A stretch of DNA of 64,000 nt. It comes from Campylorhamphus procurvoides. Lineage: Eukaryota > Chordata > Aves > Passeriformes > Dendrocolaptidae. The stretch's first letter is position 1. The number at the start of each line of letters is the position of its first letter. The stretch is taken from NCBI GenBank assembly GCA_013396655.1, contig WBMV01005995.1, positions 62,001 through 126,000 on the forward strand, in the 5' to 3' direction. Both the position numbers and the translations under genes were made by a program. Positions 10,396 through 24,108 of this stretch are shown here, in pieces. The notes under the pieces were generated by a model. That model saw only the letters and a program-made list of their open reading frames with translations. It was not told the origin of the DNA and did no database searches.

Positions 10396-12746
10396 GTACA
10401 TGCACAAGAACTTTGCTGTAATATGAACATTAACCAGAAGCAGGAAGATTAAATCATAATTGTAACTTCAGTAATTTTAGTGCTCCCAAAACAATTTTTC
10501 CCCCAAAATTCTCTTTTTTCTGATCACATTAGAAGGTTCATGTCTCATTTAATGCCCATGTGTACCAAGGGGCTTCATACTCCCCTTTTTAAGGTTTTCT
10601 AACTATTTGTGAAAAAGTATTTTCCAAAATGTACTTTCAAAAAAAAGTACACTGTCATTTATATTTCTGTAGCAGTAAATTCTGGTCCTAATTTCAGTAC
10701 TTTGTTATATGATAATTAGAAGCCTAATTTCTCCACGTGCTGCTGGGATCAGACCTGATTAGACTTAGAGTTACTGGTAAAGAAGACCTAACAATTTGGT
10801 AGTGCCATTTTAATCCCTGACTGTAGGAGGATTTGAATTCCTACTTTGAACACTATCATATCCTCAATTCCTACTGACTCGTACTCTTGAGGCAAGAGAG
10901 TGTGTTTACTGTTTAATGTAAAATTATAAGAAGTATCCTTGCAAATACTTTTCAGGGGTTGTTTTTTGGGTTTTGGGGGTTTTTTGTTGGTGGTTTTGGG
11001 GTTTATTTTGTTTTTTTTTGGTTTGGGGTATTTTTATTTTAGCTTGTGTGAGCTAAAAGGTATGACCCCTTTTTAGCTACAAAAAATGCACCCTTCTTCA
11101 GGGTGCAGAGAGACATTCATGATCCTTAAGGCTGAAAAAGTGGTAATTTATAATTTCTTCACCAAAGGCCTCGTAACTGATGATGGAAGTACTCTTCTTT
11201 TAGAAGTTTTCAGTCTTGGATAAATACAACACTACCTAAAATCAACTCCTTCTCTCACAGCTCAAATCAGGTTTTACAATTGGGATTGGAAGTGGTTGGT
11301 TGGTGTGTGTTCCCTCTTTATAGGGGGCAGCTGTCTCTCTTTGCTTGTGAAGAAATTTCTCTGCCTGGCCAACCCGATCAGTACATGTCCCACAGAGCAG
11401 AGTACTGCAGAAATCTTTGTATGCTGGGTATGATGTTTTCAAAGGTAACATAAATACAAGAGTATACAAGGACTGTACTCAGACAAGTCTACACAGGAGA
11501 ACCAGGCGCACATGAAGACTAATGAAAATAAATATTCCACACAGAAAAAGAAAAACAGACACCAATAAAACAAAACTACAAACCAAGACAAATGAAAGAT
11601 ATTTATTGCAAAAATTTGAAAAATTGAAAAATTTAACTATAAATAAGATCTATAACAACAGTACATTAATTTATGTCAGTAGTGGAGGGATCTTGAGGTA
11701 TTCATTGATGTTCAACCTCAATTTGGGTGCTAATAGTGGGTGAAAATGTTATATTCTTTGAGGAATACATAATTCAACAATTTACACAACCCTGTAACTT
11801 CCAATTAATCCTACAAAAAGAGAAATTAGGAATATAAAATTGTTATTTAGCAAGATTTATATTGATTCCTGCTTTTAAGACAGGACAAACAATATTCCTG
11901 AGAACTTAGATGAAAAATACTTAATCTCAAGTATTTGAAGGTTTAAGAGGTTTTGTAGTGTCAAAAACCAGACATAAAAACTCCTTGGGAGTATAATTTT
12001 CTCAGTGTGAAACATAAATGAGCTCCTGAGGTAGGTCTTATGAAATTGTAGGGGGGGCGGGGTTGTTTGGTTTTTTTTGTAGCTATGCAACACAGAGTTA
12101 TTTTTGTAAACAACATAAACATAGGAAAGTGTTTTAATAAAATTTAGAGATGTGCAAAAAGGTGCACTACAATTAACAGAAAAGTTTCTAAAAAAACATT
12201 TATAAAATGAAAATCCACTATAAAATAAAATAAATTAATATAATATATCTTCAATTTTGAAAGTTACTTTGCCTCTCTTTTAAACAAACTGATTTGGTTC
12301 CTCCCCAGTTGTTGTTCACAGTGCTTCACTGAGGCCTTTTATATAATCACTGACATTTCCTGAGTGGATACTTGGCCAAGGTTAAGAAGAATTTGAGATA
12401 CACAGTGATACATGTGACTTATTGTTTGATCCAAGTAGGAAAGTTGGACAGGAAAAAGATTTCCTCTTGGTTAAAAGTATTCATGATATCCACATTTCCT
12501 CCATTTTGTATTATGCTGATAAACAAATGTCTTGAAAATAAAATTCTTATCTTTCCCAAAAATAAGTAGCTGGCCTAAAGCTACCTATATTCTCAATACT
12601 CCACAAGGATACCAGATACATGGGTTCAGTTTCAGTAAGTACTAGGAACAATCCCATTTTCTTTCATATCTAAGCAAGAATTTAGAAATTATTTAATTCT
12701 ATTTCTTATTTGAGCATCTCGTAGGACTGAAAGCAAAGCAGGTTAT
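10396..12746. other. Single-copy AT-rich DNA, no gene seen
   Basis: Apart from the G/T-rich tract listed separately and a G-run at 12051-12062, I see no gene or repeat that I recognise. Confidence 0.6.
10954..11029. repeat. G/T-rich low-complexity tract
   Basis: About 76 bases made almost only of G and T on the plus strand, with several GGG or GGGG runs separated by T runs. The G-runs could form a loose G-quadruplex, but some loops are long. It is probably a decayed GTTT-type simple repeat. Confidence 0.7.
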
Positions 12747-12747
12747 C

Positions 12748-12799
<52 letters not shown>

Positions 12800-12830
12800 T
12801 TTTCTCTTTCTCTCTCTCTTTCCTTTAGAA
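12747..12830. repeat. (CTTT)n microsatellite
   Basis: An uninterrupted TTTC array runs from 12747 to about 12800, roughly 13 units, then decays into a pyrimidine-only CT-rich tail to about 12830. It is likely length-polymorphic. Confidence 0.95.
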
Positions 12831-13589
12831 ACTGTTATTACTTCTACTTATCAAATTATCTTTTTTCTTCAGAACAATTCTACTTTGTCCAACTGAAATA
12901 TTTATTACCACAAAAAAAACCACTTCAAAGCCTACATCCTGACAAAACTTTCAGTACTTCTTTACACTTTATTTTAATGTAGAAGCTTTCTAATTCTACA
13001 GAAAGCTACTATGTAATATAATTTGTTAAATATTAAAATACGTGTAATCAAGATTGCAATGAACCCTCCTCAGTGCCCAGATTTGGTTTACAGATAATTT
13101 AAGTTCATTAGAAACAGAAAAGCTTTATTCCAAAGACTAACACGCTGCATAAGGGCTTTTTTAACAATTAGGAGAATCGGAATTTTCTAGTCTTTTTGAG
13201 TACTCAACTGCTTATGTCATATTTTTTTTCCCAAACTATTTAGGTTTTAGGCATTTGCACACTTTCATATTGTACCTTTTTTACAACTCTGATTGAAAAG
13301 TTGCTTTTTGCACATTTTTTGTACTTTGCTAAAACTATTAGCTACAAGCTTTCCTTAAACTATTAGCAAGGTAGTTTTGCTGTTAGTCACAGATTATGTT
13401 CATCAAAATTTCAGTTTTAAAATCTTTCTAGGCTACAGGAGATTTAAATAACAACAAAACCTAAGTTCTATCGAAGTCTGGATCCTGACATAAAACAGAG
13501 AAAATAAAGTCCTGATTTAGCCCCAAGAATCCATTGGTAAGTCCCAAGAAGAATTCAGCTTCTCAAAATGGCAATCTAAAACAATGAGC
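12831..13589. other. Single-copy AT-rich DNA, no gene seen
   Basis: There are no convincing open frames and no recognised repeats in this stretch. Confidence 0.6.
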
Positions 13590-13960
13590 TGAAGAAGGAG
13601 AGTTAAGTCTAAAGTCAGATATGTTCTTCCTGGACCTGCCCACAGCAGTGGGAGATGAGTCCACCAACAAGTCTACCACAAAGGCCCAAGGTGTACATCT
13701 GGGAGACAATCCAGAAAGAAGGTACACCTGTAACATAGCTCAGGAAAGGATTAAGGCCCCCAGGTTTAGTTGAATTGGGGTTCCTGAGGCCATAGACAGC
13801 TGTAGGGGGAGGTCCCAGGGGCAAGTGGTCAGGGTCAATACAGCCTGGTAGTGACCTCAGGGCCCTGGCAGAAAGCATCCATCAAGCTTCCATAGCAAAA
13901 CCAGGTTTAGGCTACATGGTACTTTTCAAGACAGCAGTGGTCTTGAGCATTAAAATATTC
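13590..13960. other. GC-richer block of unknown origin
   Basis: This block stands out from its AT-rich surroundings by base composition, with many CAGG, GGGC and CCCAGG words. It contains an 87-codon minus-strand open frame (13615-13878) that matches no family I recognise. It could be an unrecognised LTR or other repeat, or a decayed retrocopy, as an 18-A run follows about 200 bases downstream. I make no functional call. Confidence 0.45.
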
Positions 13961-14161
13961 TGATCTGTTTACTATTGGTCTGGGACTCAGGTGCCATTTC
14001 AGTGTGTACCCAGCTAAGGGAAGAGAATTGTAGTGGGTATGTCTCCATTTCCATGTAGCCAACCCACATTTTTATCAGTTTTGTCACAGAGTACAGAATA
14101 TTAAATCGAGTTGGTTGATCAGGTTCTGTTTACTATGTTGATACCATTATACACTCAGATT

Positions 14162-14179
14162 AAAAAAAAAAAAAAAAAA
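14162..14179 (+). repeat. Poly(A) run, 18 A
   Basis: Eighteen consecutive A residues follow CAGATT. This might be the tail of a retroposed sequence lying upstream, but no target-site duplication was recognised. Confidence 0.9.
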
Positions 14180-14264
14180 GACCAAAAAACCATCACACAA
14201 CCAGAACAGTGAGAATAAAGAGCAGCATTCCACATTCAGTTTTCTTCAGTTACCAAAACAACAG

Positions 14265-14420
14265 AGAACAATCCTGATGCTAATTCCCAGTGATAGGGAT
14301 TTTGTAGCAATTATGTCATTGCTGTGATTAATTTCACAGTGAACATTGTATTCAGCCTCTGTAATCCTCCCACTGAGTAGCTTGATCTCCCAGCTTGGTC
14401 TAATTAGACAAAAGTTTTGG
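14265..14420. other. Candidate conserved non-coding element
   Basis: The stretch is of high complexity, not repetitive and not coding. It carries dense homeodomain-type cores (GCAATTATG, TGATTAAT, CTAATTAGA). Such composition is typical of vertebrate developmental enhancers in gene deserts, but conservation cannot be judged from one sequence. Confidence 0.2.
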
Positions 14421-17400
14421 GTTTATATTAGGATCAAACAGAAGACATTTGCAAAGAATGAGGTCAACAAATTACACATAGTAGGCAGCAGTGGAAGCGG
14501 ATGAATGGTCATGCCTTGAACAAGGAAGAAGTGTGGCCTTTTGGGATGCTAAAGAAAAAAACTAAACAAACTCTTGAGCTCTTGCCAAGTCTACAAACAT
14601 TGAGTAAAGGAAACAAAATCAAACAAGGCAAAAATTATAAACAGTCGCCTTGTACACATTTAGGAAAATATAGTCCTGATTATTCTTATAGCTGAAATGC
14701 AATGCTTTTTGCAAAAGCCACGTTTTTAATGACATAGCCTAGTCACTAGGAACTGAAACTCCATTTCAAGGTGGAGTTTATTATGATGGGGATATGCAAG
14801 GTTATTTTTCTTAACTACACAAGCTACTATGCCTACCACAAGCCTACTTCTGCTCCACTTGAGTCAGTAAAAAGGCTCCTATTGATTCCAACAAGCATGG
14901 GATCAGATCCAATGCCAAAATCATCCAGGAGGTAGAAAGGAAAGAAAGTAACAGTTGAATATTGAAACAGGATGATGAATACCTGCCATTTTTAGCACTG
15001 CCTTTATACATAATTCTAAAAAGAATAACAGGAAAGTGATTCTATTTTACTGAAATATGCATCAGAAATAATAGATGTTTCATCAATGCATAAAAATACC
15101 ATGAAATTATTACTTTGCTTTGTGAATTGTTGATGTGAAAAAAGGATAGCAATAAACTTCTATACTTATTCAAATTGTGTGAGGAACTCCAATAAACCAG
15201 ATATATGAAAGACCAAAGTTGTGTACACACAAAAACTCTCTTTCTTTGCAGAAGCCCAGTAGAAGAAATTCTGTATTTTAGTTATGTGTAAAGTTTCCAT
15301 GAATAACTACATATCGGAAAATCAGGTAAATTCAAAACCACAGATAACTATTCTTATATGTAAAGCTAATTAGTCTAGACTAATTCTTAAGGAACTACTT
15401 CTCGAGGATTCTAGACTAATTCTTAAGGAATTACTTCTCGAGGATTCTCAAGGAATTACTTTAAATGTGTTTGCATTAGTGAACCATGACAAAAGAAAAC
15501 CATATTGCAGCAATTCACGTCTGTCTACAGGTAAAGAACAAAGACTGATATAGATCAAATATAATAGCTAGGCTGAGATGTAGAGTAATAAATAGTATCT
15601 TTTCTTACAGAGATTCTGATTTTTCTACAGATTCTTCCAGTTTTCAGCTTTTTCTAAAGCAAGTGGTAAAAAATAGTAAATTTATTTCACCAAAAAATGG
15701 CATAAAGGAAAGCCTTTGTGTAACAACTTCTTCACTTTTCCTCAAAATATTTATTATTTCCACCCTCTGTAAAGACCCCTGTATATAAGAAATTCAGCAC
15801 TGTCAAAGTCACCATTACTTTTCAAAGTATAAATCCATTTTAGGCAGCACATATTTCTAAGCTATGGGAACTGTCTATTGAAATTTTAATACAGCTTCTT
15901 CTGTGTTGTGCACAACACTCATGCACTAAAAATAAAACTGATTCTTTGTATCTCATAAGGACAGCTCTAATTTGTTGTATTTGGGTAAATTTTAATGCAA
16001 TCAATGCAGAGTTGAAAATAAAATGCCATAAACATCATAACTATGAATTTACTTTTATTTTACATATTCTACTCAGGTCTAATAAGAACAGCCTTTCTAA
16101 TCATCCTTGAAATCTGTGACAAATGGCTTGTGTAGAGTCAGGTTGTTTCTGGGTTGGCAAGCTACCAAGAGTGCATTACACTGTCACTGCATGGTTTCCT
16201 TCCCGTGAGAAGAAAAGGACAAATGGGGAAAGAGAGCATGCCTTGGAAGGAAGTCAAGAGGATCATCTGAACCCAGAAAATAACCCTATTGGTTAGGGTT
16301 ATAGGGCTATGAAAGCACTCATATCATGCTCTTCTTGCTAACCTCTAGGCTCTGTTTCTTCACCCTTCCCACTGATCACACAGTGATCTCTTATTGCATA
16401 TTAGGTAATTTGTAATGGTCTCAAAGAGGTGTTTTGGCATAGGGGTAGAAAATCTCATGCAGTAGAACAAGAACTCCCTTGAATATGTTTCAAGGCATGA
16501 ATTATAATTTTATTAAGCACACCTTAATGTCAACTAGTGAATATGACTGAAGTGCTTTAAGGAAAGATCAAGAAGTGCAATTAAAATTCAGAGATTAATT
16601 CTATTTTACTTTGTTGTTCCCTTACCATTTTCTATGATACAGTCACCCCCATGACACTGGGCATCCTTAGTCATCATGAACGAATACACGGGCTAAAGTC
16701 AGCTTGAGTACATTACTTCCTTCAAAATTCTTCTGCTAATTGTAGTTTTCATTCTCCATATTTGGCTGAGCTGTGTATACACTCCCCCCCTGCCTGCTCC
16801 AAGCTGGTGTGGCTAACTCAGTGAGGCATTCACCCTCTTTTAGTGAGTTCATTAAAACTCACCAGTAGTTAATCCACTCAATTGTGAGGCAGTCAGCTGA
16901 TCCATGCAACCAGCTGTCTGAAAAACAGCCACCCCGGCTCCTCAGTGTGCTGAGATAAAGTTGGTTTCTCTGCAGCAGCTGTGGTCACACCATACATTAT
17001 TTCCCGAGTATCAGGAGCATGTGCCCCTCACCCATTACCTCTGAGCCTTTGTCCATTGTAGAGAATTATTTATCGCAATGCTATGATAGTGTATGTATAA
17101 GCAAAAATCAGTTGTTTGAATTTACATCTCCCCTAATATTTTACATTGAGATTTTCTATGTTGCTGTTATAATATTGAAATAATATTTCCTGCAGAAAAA
17201 TATTTGTTATTAATTCCTTTCCACAGAGGATTGCTCTGGGTCTTTTATCTTTTGCCCTTCTACTTTCATTTTATAGGGTGTTTTTTGTTCTGCCACTTCC
17301 ACTGTCCGCAAAGCCTTTTGAAAAAGAAAGTGATCACAGAATTTATTTACCATGGACACCATTAAAGGTAAAAAGCAGTCATTTACTTTCTCGTTGCATG

Positions 17401-20400
17401 CTTCAAGAATGGTGAAACATGAAGAGAACTGCCATGTTCAACACATTGTTTGTCCCAGGCTTGATCTTCAGTCTTTTTACTATGCTGCTGCTAAATTTGA
17501 CTAGAGTCAGGAACACTCCTGTCATGTTGTCTTCCAGTCAAGATCAGTATGGGTGAAATGTTTCTCTCCTGCTCTGTTTCAGTCAAATATCTGACTAGGA
17601 GTTGAAGAAAAGTGCACAGGAATCAATCTCCAATGCCACTTCCTATTGAAACGCTGCTCTAGAGACCCTCCTTGTTTGAATAAAGTCTCATGACTTGAAC
17701 ATCTTTTATGCTAAGTGCCTTGACTTTGCACTACTTTCTAACAGCTCTCATACATCCGAGTTGGAAAGCTGCATTTAATATCTGTTAGTTGCCAGGATTT
17801 CCCAGATACTTCAGCTTGAGTCTTGAAATAAATGGGTAATCACTAATTAATAATACCATGAAATAGGTAACCAAAGCAAAGAAAGCATTGCTTTTGTTTT
17901 AACCAGGACAAAGTGAAGAGCAGTGTTGGCCAGACACCTCCATGAGAACAGAGTGCGCTCCCTTACAGAGCTCCTTGTTTGTCTCTGAAATTTAAATCCT
18001 ACAGAATACCAATTTAGTGTTACATGTGATGGAGAAAGCTTAGAAAGTGAAGCTAAGAGATAACAAAGAATAACAAGGACAATGGAGCAAAGGTTGCAAA
18101 TCGGTGTCATTATAAACGATACCAGAGGCCACTATATGACGTTCATCAATGCAGTGACATACCTCATATTTTATATTATGTTTGTAATTTTGTTCATCAC
18201 AGACATCTTTAGATCAAGCGGTAGTCAGACCATATTGCACTAGGAGCTTCACAAAAATACTGTAAGGAAAAGTCCATGGGAGTTTGCACTTAAAATTGGA
18301 AAAGAAACAATCAAAGTGGTGAGAAAGCAAGCATAATTTATCTGATTTTCTGTCTAAATATTATGACTGACAGGACTCAATTGTAAGTTCAGTGTTCTTT
18401 GCATATGCAGACAACTTTCCACTTACAATTAATTATATTATGATTGATCCTCAGGGAGTGATCCACTCTTTAAATGTTTGGAAAACAAAAATTAAATTTA
18501 ATTGTCTTATCCAGATACTTGGAAAGAAATAAAGTACCAGAATCTAGTCCATTTCTTTCTTAAAGGTTTTTTCCCATTATTTAGCAAAATGGATTAGATT
18601 TTCAATATTATTGTTGACAGAATGATGCACATTTTCACCTGAAGATGAAAGAATATTTAAGAATTGGACATTATTGCTCTTTATATTTAGAAAGGAAGTT
18701 CACTAAAATATAGTGCTATAGTCAGTGGTAATTCCAAATATAATCTGATTTTTTAATCTCATTAATCAGACAGCAGAGATGAATTATTATGCCAGCAGTT
18801 AATTAAAATGTTAATAAGGCCAAAATCATGCTGAATTAGACTTGTGGAATAGATGCACTGGTCAGTATTTCAGGTACTATTAGGTTTCTCCAAAGCAAAA
18901 AATAATGCTCTAAGACCCAAAGTCTAGAACATGCTCTACTGTTTGGCACTCAGGCACAAAATGTTCTTATACTCATTCTACTTCCATTCCACAGATATCT
19001 TTAAAGAGCTTACAGCTGCACATTCTTTTGTGTGGCTTCTTCATTTGTTTTTGTTCTTCATATTAATCTCACATATAGAAAAGAGACAAAATAGAAACTA
19101 ACCATCTTCTGTGACAAAACACTGATAAGTGTAAGTAATTATTGCAATACACATCCAACATACTGCAATTGCATCATTTGCTGAGTTTTTTAAGATGTCA
19201 GGAAATCTGTATGAATAAATATTAGTTAATGAACTGAAGCATCTATAAAGAGTCTTCACTTTTCTGTTGTACTGTGCTATTCTTAAGCCAAGGTTTTAAC
19301 TGAGCCCAAATAGCCATGCTGTTAAAATACTGGGTATCTACACTATTGATTTTGAAGTATGATCTATTTCTAATGACAGTATGAAAGTATGTAGAAGAAC
19401 CTCACAGAGAACATCTTCCTGACATTTAAATGTCACTTGACAGATGCAATATTAATGAAAAGCTCTTTCATACTGTCTTCTAGTTTTTTGTTAAAAATCA
19501 TTCCCAGAAATCTTATGTTCTTATCTTATTTCCCCCCTCAGTTTTGGTAAGAAATATGTACCAACATTGTCTCTCTAGTTTATAGCATCCTATGGAATGA
19601 AATAAAATTGTGAATACCTTTTTTACTTTTTATATCTGTAGAACGTTTGCCATATGAAACAATTGCTAATGGTTACCAAACAGAAAAAGTTCCCAAGGAA
19701 AAAAGTTGATAAATATTAACTGCCCAAACAGCATTGTGTGTACATGACATTTTATCTTTTCTCTTGTTTGGTTAATGCTTATATATTGAGCTCCTAATTT
19801 ATCTTCAGCTGAGCTTGAAAAATCAGAGTTCAAGTTTTATTGCTTACTGTTGGTGTTATAAGCTTTAAAGTAAATTTCCTTCCCAAGATATTATCTCTTA
19901 TCATTAACTACCAGAACATCCCTTATCCTACTTTTATGGATCAGAAAGAGAGATAAAAGAGTAATACATCTTTGCAGAAGCTAACTGAACCCACTCTCAA
20001 GCAAATTTTATCAACAGTTAACCTAGTATCCAGGTTAAATATGTTTGTATTTTAGCTAAAGGTGACTTAGAAAAATATCTAAATGCAAGAACTCTAAAGT
20101 TTGTCATCCTGTGGAATTACACACTGTATTTGCATATCCTACAGTATGCTTACTTCATCTTTGATGTTATGGTGAGACACAGGTTTGTACTTACAGACAT
20201 TTGCAGGAGTTCTTTCCAGAACTCTCCAGAGATATATAGCAATTTCTCAGATCGTATATGAAACCTGTGAAGTTAATAATTCTTTCAATATAGTTCTCAC
20301 ACATCAATTATTAATTTTGCTTTTACATTCAGTGGTTTTCTACTGATGGCTTTATAGCTATATATTGTTGTGTTGGAGAGGCTGGGAGGAAGTGAAGAAG

Positions 20401-22103
20401 TATACAAAGCAAAGAAAAATCATTAGAAAAACTGGAAGTCCTCATCTCTCTCGCACATTTAATTTCAAATATTGATGTCTCCTCTTCAGTAAGGTAAATC
20501 TCTGATAAGAAATTGAATCCAGGATAATGTAAAATATTTTAATGAATGCTAAAGTGCTGGCTGCTAGCTTTCAATAAAGCAAAAGCTACTTCTAACATCA
20601 GATGGGTGAATCACTACATGAAACCTCTGGTCACTGAAGAATGTCTCATAAACTGTGACTGCATTTTGTAGATATCATTTCTGAGCATTTCTTTTTGGTA
20701 TTAAAAACTTAATCCACAAATCAAATGTCTTTATTGCCACATTCCTTGCTTTTCCAGAAAGTGAAATGTTCTTTGGTCATTGTGCCCTAATCCACAGCAG
20801 TAGCTGGGTTTTGACAATGGGCTGAGACTTGTGCGCGAATTTCTCATCGCCAGCCATTTTTGTTTGGTTTAAATGAAAAAGGCCATAGGAATACAAATAA
20901 AACAAAGGACTTCTTTTGTTTTTTCACCCTCTTTTCATGAGAGTGAAACTTAATAAAAATTAAGGGCCATATACTACACCTTTGTAATCTCACTAACACT
21001 GAAGACAGCTTAATAGGACCACTAATGAAAATATTTATTTTTCTTTTTTTTTTAATGTAACATTTTATTTTCTTAGTGGAAAAGTATTTTTTAGACAAAA
21101 CTTGTAGTTTGAAAATAAAATTAAAAAAAAGCCTTTGGAAAGTATTTGCAGGGCATTTTCATCCCAAATAGAAAAGCATGATGAAATAATTTTCTTCTTT
21201 CAAGGAAACAATGGGGGCTTTCACTGCTGGTATTCAAAATACAGTAGCATTTTATTTTATTTGCCTGTAAAAGAAACAAAATGTTAGAAGAGGGCTTAAA
21301 AATGAAAGAAAAAGCATGTTACTTAAAAGTCTCTTCAGGGAAGCAAATATGATTCATCACAGAATATGTGCAATGAATGTAAACACAGGTCAAGTTTAAA
21401 GAAGACGTAGGCATAAAACCAGAATGAAAGACACTTGTCTAACTTATGTCAGAGGCTCAACACAACAACTTTGAATGTACTTGGGAGCACAAAAAACCTA
21501 CGGAGAGCTGAAAGTTCCTTATGATGTTTCCTGTTATAAATTGTGGAGGAGTAGAAAGACATGCAGTGTATTGAAACTCCAGGGACCTGCAAGTAACATG
21601 CCTCCTAGAAGCCCGTTAGCTAGAAAAGTTCTAAACCATTCCTTTACATGGTTGCCCTCAAAAATAATATAAAAACAACATACTTGAAACCTTAAGTGAA
21701 AAGCTGATACTGAAGATGAAGTGTCTGTGCTCTGGTAGCTATTAATGGAAGAATTACTTTTATTTTCCTTTCTATCTTCTATAGACATTTTCCCCAGCCA
21801 AGGTGAATGTGCAGGTAATCATTCGTACCCGTTCCAACTCAGCTGATGAAAAGGCAACACTCTTACCAGTTTGCACCCTATAAATGCTTATCAAAACTGC
21901 AAAACAACAAGCACTAACAGACAATTCCCCAAAAATACCTCTGTCTTCATCACAGTAGTCAAGCCTCAGACTGTTATTTTGTACAGCTTACAAGTAGGAT
22001 GCCAAAAATATAGATAATAAAATAAAGATAAAATAGTGTTCAGTGGCAATGAAATCTGGAGTGCATTTTTAGCAGTTTTCTGACATATATGATTAAGGAA
22101 CTA
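14421..22103. other. Long AT-rich single-copy stretch, no gene seen
   Basis: Except for the 36-bp tandem duplication, I found nothing to annotate. The open frames (14501-14695, 15042-15230, 17847-18110, 20844-21098, 21475-21788) are short and without domain or splice support. The part around 16780-17060 is a little richer in GC and of high complexity. Confidence 0.6.
15375..15461. repeat. 36-bp tandem duplication, two full copies and a partial third
   Basis: The unit starting CTAGACTAATTC occupies 15375-15410 and again 15411-15446, with a C/T difference at one site. A shortened third piece containing AAGGAATTACTT follows to 15461. The two full copies are nearly identical, so the duplication is recent. 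Confidence 0.92.
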
Positions 22104-22506
22104 AGAAGGAATCATAGAGTCATAGAATCTTTTTGTTGGAAGGGACCTTCATGATCATGTACTTCCAAGACCCCTGACATAGGCAGGTGTGCTAGTCACT
22201 AGACCAGGGTGCTCAGGGCCTCATCAAATCTGGCCTTGAACGCTATCAGAAATGAGGCATCCGCAACCTCTCTGGGCAACTATTATAGTGCTTCACAGCC
22301 TCTGAATAAAGGATTTCTTCCTAACATGTAATCTAAAACCGCACTGTTTCAGTTTAAGACCATTACCCCTTGTCCCATCACTATCTATTCATATAAAAAG
22401 TACCACTGCTTCCTTTTTATAAGTGCTCTTAAGGTACTGAAAGGCCAAAATGAGGTCTCCATGAAGTCTTCTCTTCTCTCCTCTTCCAGACCTCATGCTT
22501 TAAAAA
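22104..22506 (-). mobile_element. CR1 LINE 3' end, minus strand, cut by assembly gap
   Basis: The left edge shows the inverted octamer tail (CATAGAGTCATAGAATC) followed by TTGGAAGGGACCTTCATGAT, the hallmark 3' end of an avian CR1 read on the minus strand. The body is 3' UTR and the last part of pol. It differs in subfamily from the copy at 4502, being closer to the copy at 37091. The 5' side runs into the N gap at 22507, so its true length is unknown. Confidence 0.92.
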
Positions 22507-22541
22507 NNNNNNNNNNNNNNNNNNNNNNNNNNNNNNNNNNN
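22507..22541. other. Assembly gap (35 N)
   Basis: Thirty-five undetermined bases. The real gap length may differ. CR1 sequence of opposite orientation lies on its two sides. Confidence 1.
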
Positions 22542-24108
22542 AGAACCAGTTCAGAAGATGGATAGGCTTGGATGCAGTGACCATGAGAAGGTGGAGCTCA
22601 GGGTCCAGAGAAAAGGGAACATGGCAAAAAGACGAACACAACATTGGATTTCAAGAGAGCAGACTTGATCCTCATCAGAGATCTGCTTGAATGACTCTCA
22701 TGAGATACATCCCTGAAGGGAATACAGGTCCAGAAATGCTTGCTTATATTAAAGGATCTCCTCCTCCAAGTACAAGAAAGACCTGTCCCAACAAATAGAA
22801 AATCAAAATACAGAGGACAGTCACATGGATAAGCTCCGAACTGAACTTAGACATAAAAAGGAAGGGTGCAAGAGGTGGAAGCAGGTGCAGATGATCCAGT
22901 GGGACTATGGATTTTTTTGTCTGGTTGTGCAGGAATGAGGTTAGGAAAGCCAATGCTGGCATGGAGATTAGTCTGGGAGAGGATGTGAAGGGCAATAAGA
23001 AATTATTTTTCTGTACATAAGCAGCAAAAAGACTTCTAGGGAAAATGTGATCCTTCTGCTGATAGGATCAGGGGAGCAGGTGAAAAATGACAGGGAAAGG
23101 GGCAAGATAGTCAGCATCTGCTTTGCCTCAGTCACTTAGTAAGACAAGCACTCAGACACCTAAGACTAGAGGGCATGACTTACCCTTGGTTGGAAATGAC
23201 CAGGTCAAGGATCACTGCACATACATAAGTCTGTGATGGGTTGCACCTGTAAATGCTGAGAAAACTGGCTGATGTTATTGTGAGGTCATTTGGAATATCT
23301 TTGAAATGTCAACTGGAATAAGTTCCTGAGGATTGAAGGAGAGAAATTGTCACCTCTATCTTCAAAACAGACAAGATCTGTGAAAGTATAGGCTGGTCAA
23401 TTTCAGCTCTGTCCTTAGGAAGGTGGTGAAAAGAATCTCCACCATGTTGAAATGCAATAGACAAGAAGGTGATCAATCAACGCGGATTCATGAGGGGAAG
23501 GTCATGCTTAACTAACCTGGCATCCTTCTACAATGACACCACACAGCACCAAAAAGTTTAGTTAGAGGTCAGTCACAGCTGGGTAGTCCAGAAATTCATA
23601 CTGAGGAAAATGCTGGTTAACACTTCCATTGATAACCTGAGGACTTGAGGACCCTCAGGAATTTCACAGGTTATACAAACTGTGAGGAGAGGTTGATACA
23701 CCGCAGCACAGAGGGTTTTGCTGCCATCCAGGAGAACTCAGACAGATCTGAGAACTGAGCTGCCAGGAAACTTATGAATTTCAACAAATGAACTGAAAAG
23801 TCCTGCATATGGGGAGAAATAACCTCAGTCACCAATACACACTAGTGAGCAGCTAGCTGGAAAACACCCCTGTGGGAAAGGACCTTGGGGTCCTGGTGGA
23901 CAACAAGCTGATCATGGGCCAGCAAAGCACTCTCATGGCCAAGGCAGAAATTGTCCAGTATCCTGGGCTGCATTAAGAAGAGTGTGGCCAGAAGACTGAG
24001 GGAAATGATCCTGTCCCTCTACTGAGCACTGTTAAGGCACACCTGGAGCAGTGGGTCCTGTTCTGGCTGCTGCAATGCATGAAAGATATGGACTTACTGG
24101 CATGAGTC
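22542..24108 (+). mobile_element. CR1 LINE, plus strand, truncated at both ends
   Basis: Read on the plus strand, the sequence follows CR1 ORF2 from the region between endonuclease and reverse transcriptase onward. It includes a frame reading VRKANAGMEISLGEDVKGNK near 22940-22990, a fingers/palm-like stretch near 23370-23540, and the thumb region (GTCCTGGTGGACAACAAGCT near 23890). A segment of the palm, including most of the part before the catalytic box, is missing around 23560-23640. It stops at about 24108 without a 3' UTR or octamer tail. Many stops and frameshifts mark it as dead. The 5' side meets the assembly gap. Confidence 0.88.

Noticed and set aside
10954..11029. TTTTGGGG-like words suggesting telomere-type repeat
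   Set aside because: The spacing is irregular and the unit is not TTAGGG, the vertebrate telomere repeat; this is a low-complexity G/T tract.
15375..15461. Direct repeats considered as a CRISPR-like array
   Set aside because: The copies are adjacent without spacers, and the genome is vertebrate.
22429..22644. Minus-strand frame across the N gap
   Set aside because: It is an artefact of undetermined bases joining two CR1 pieces.
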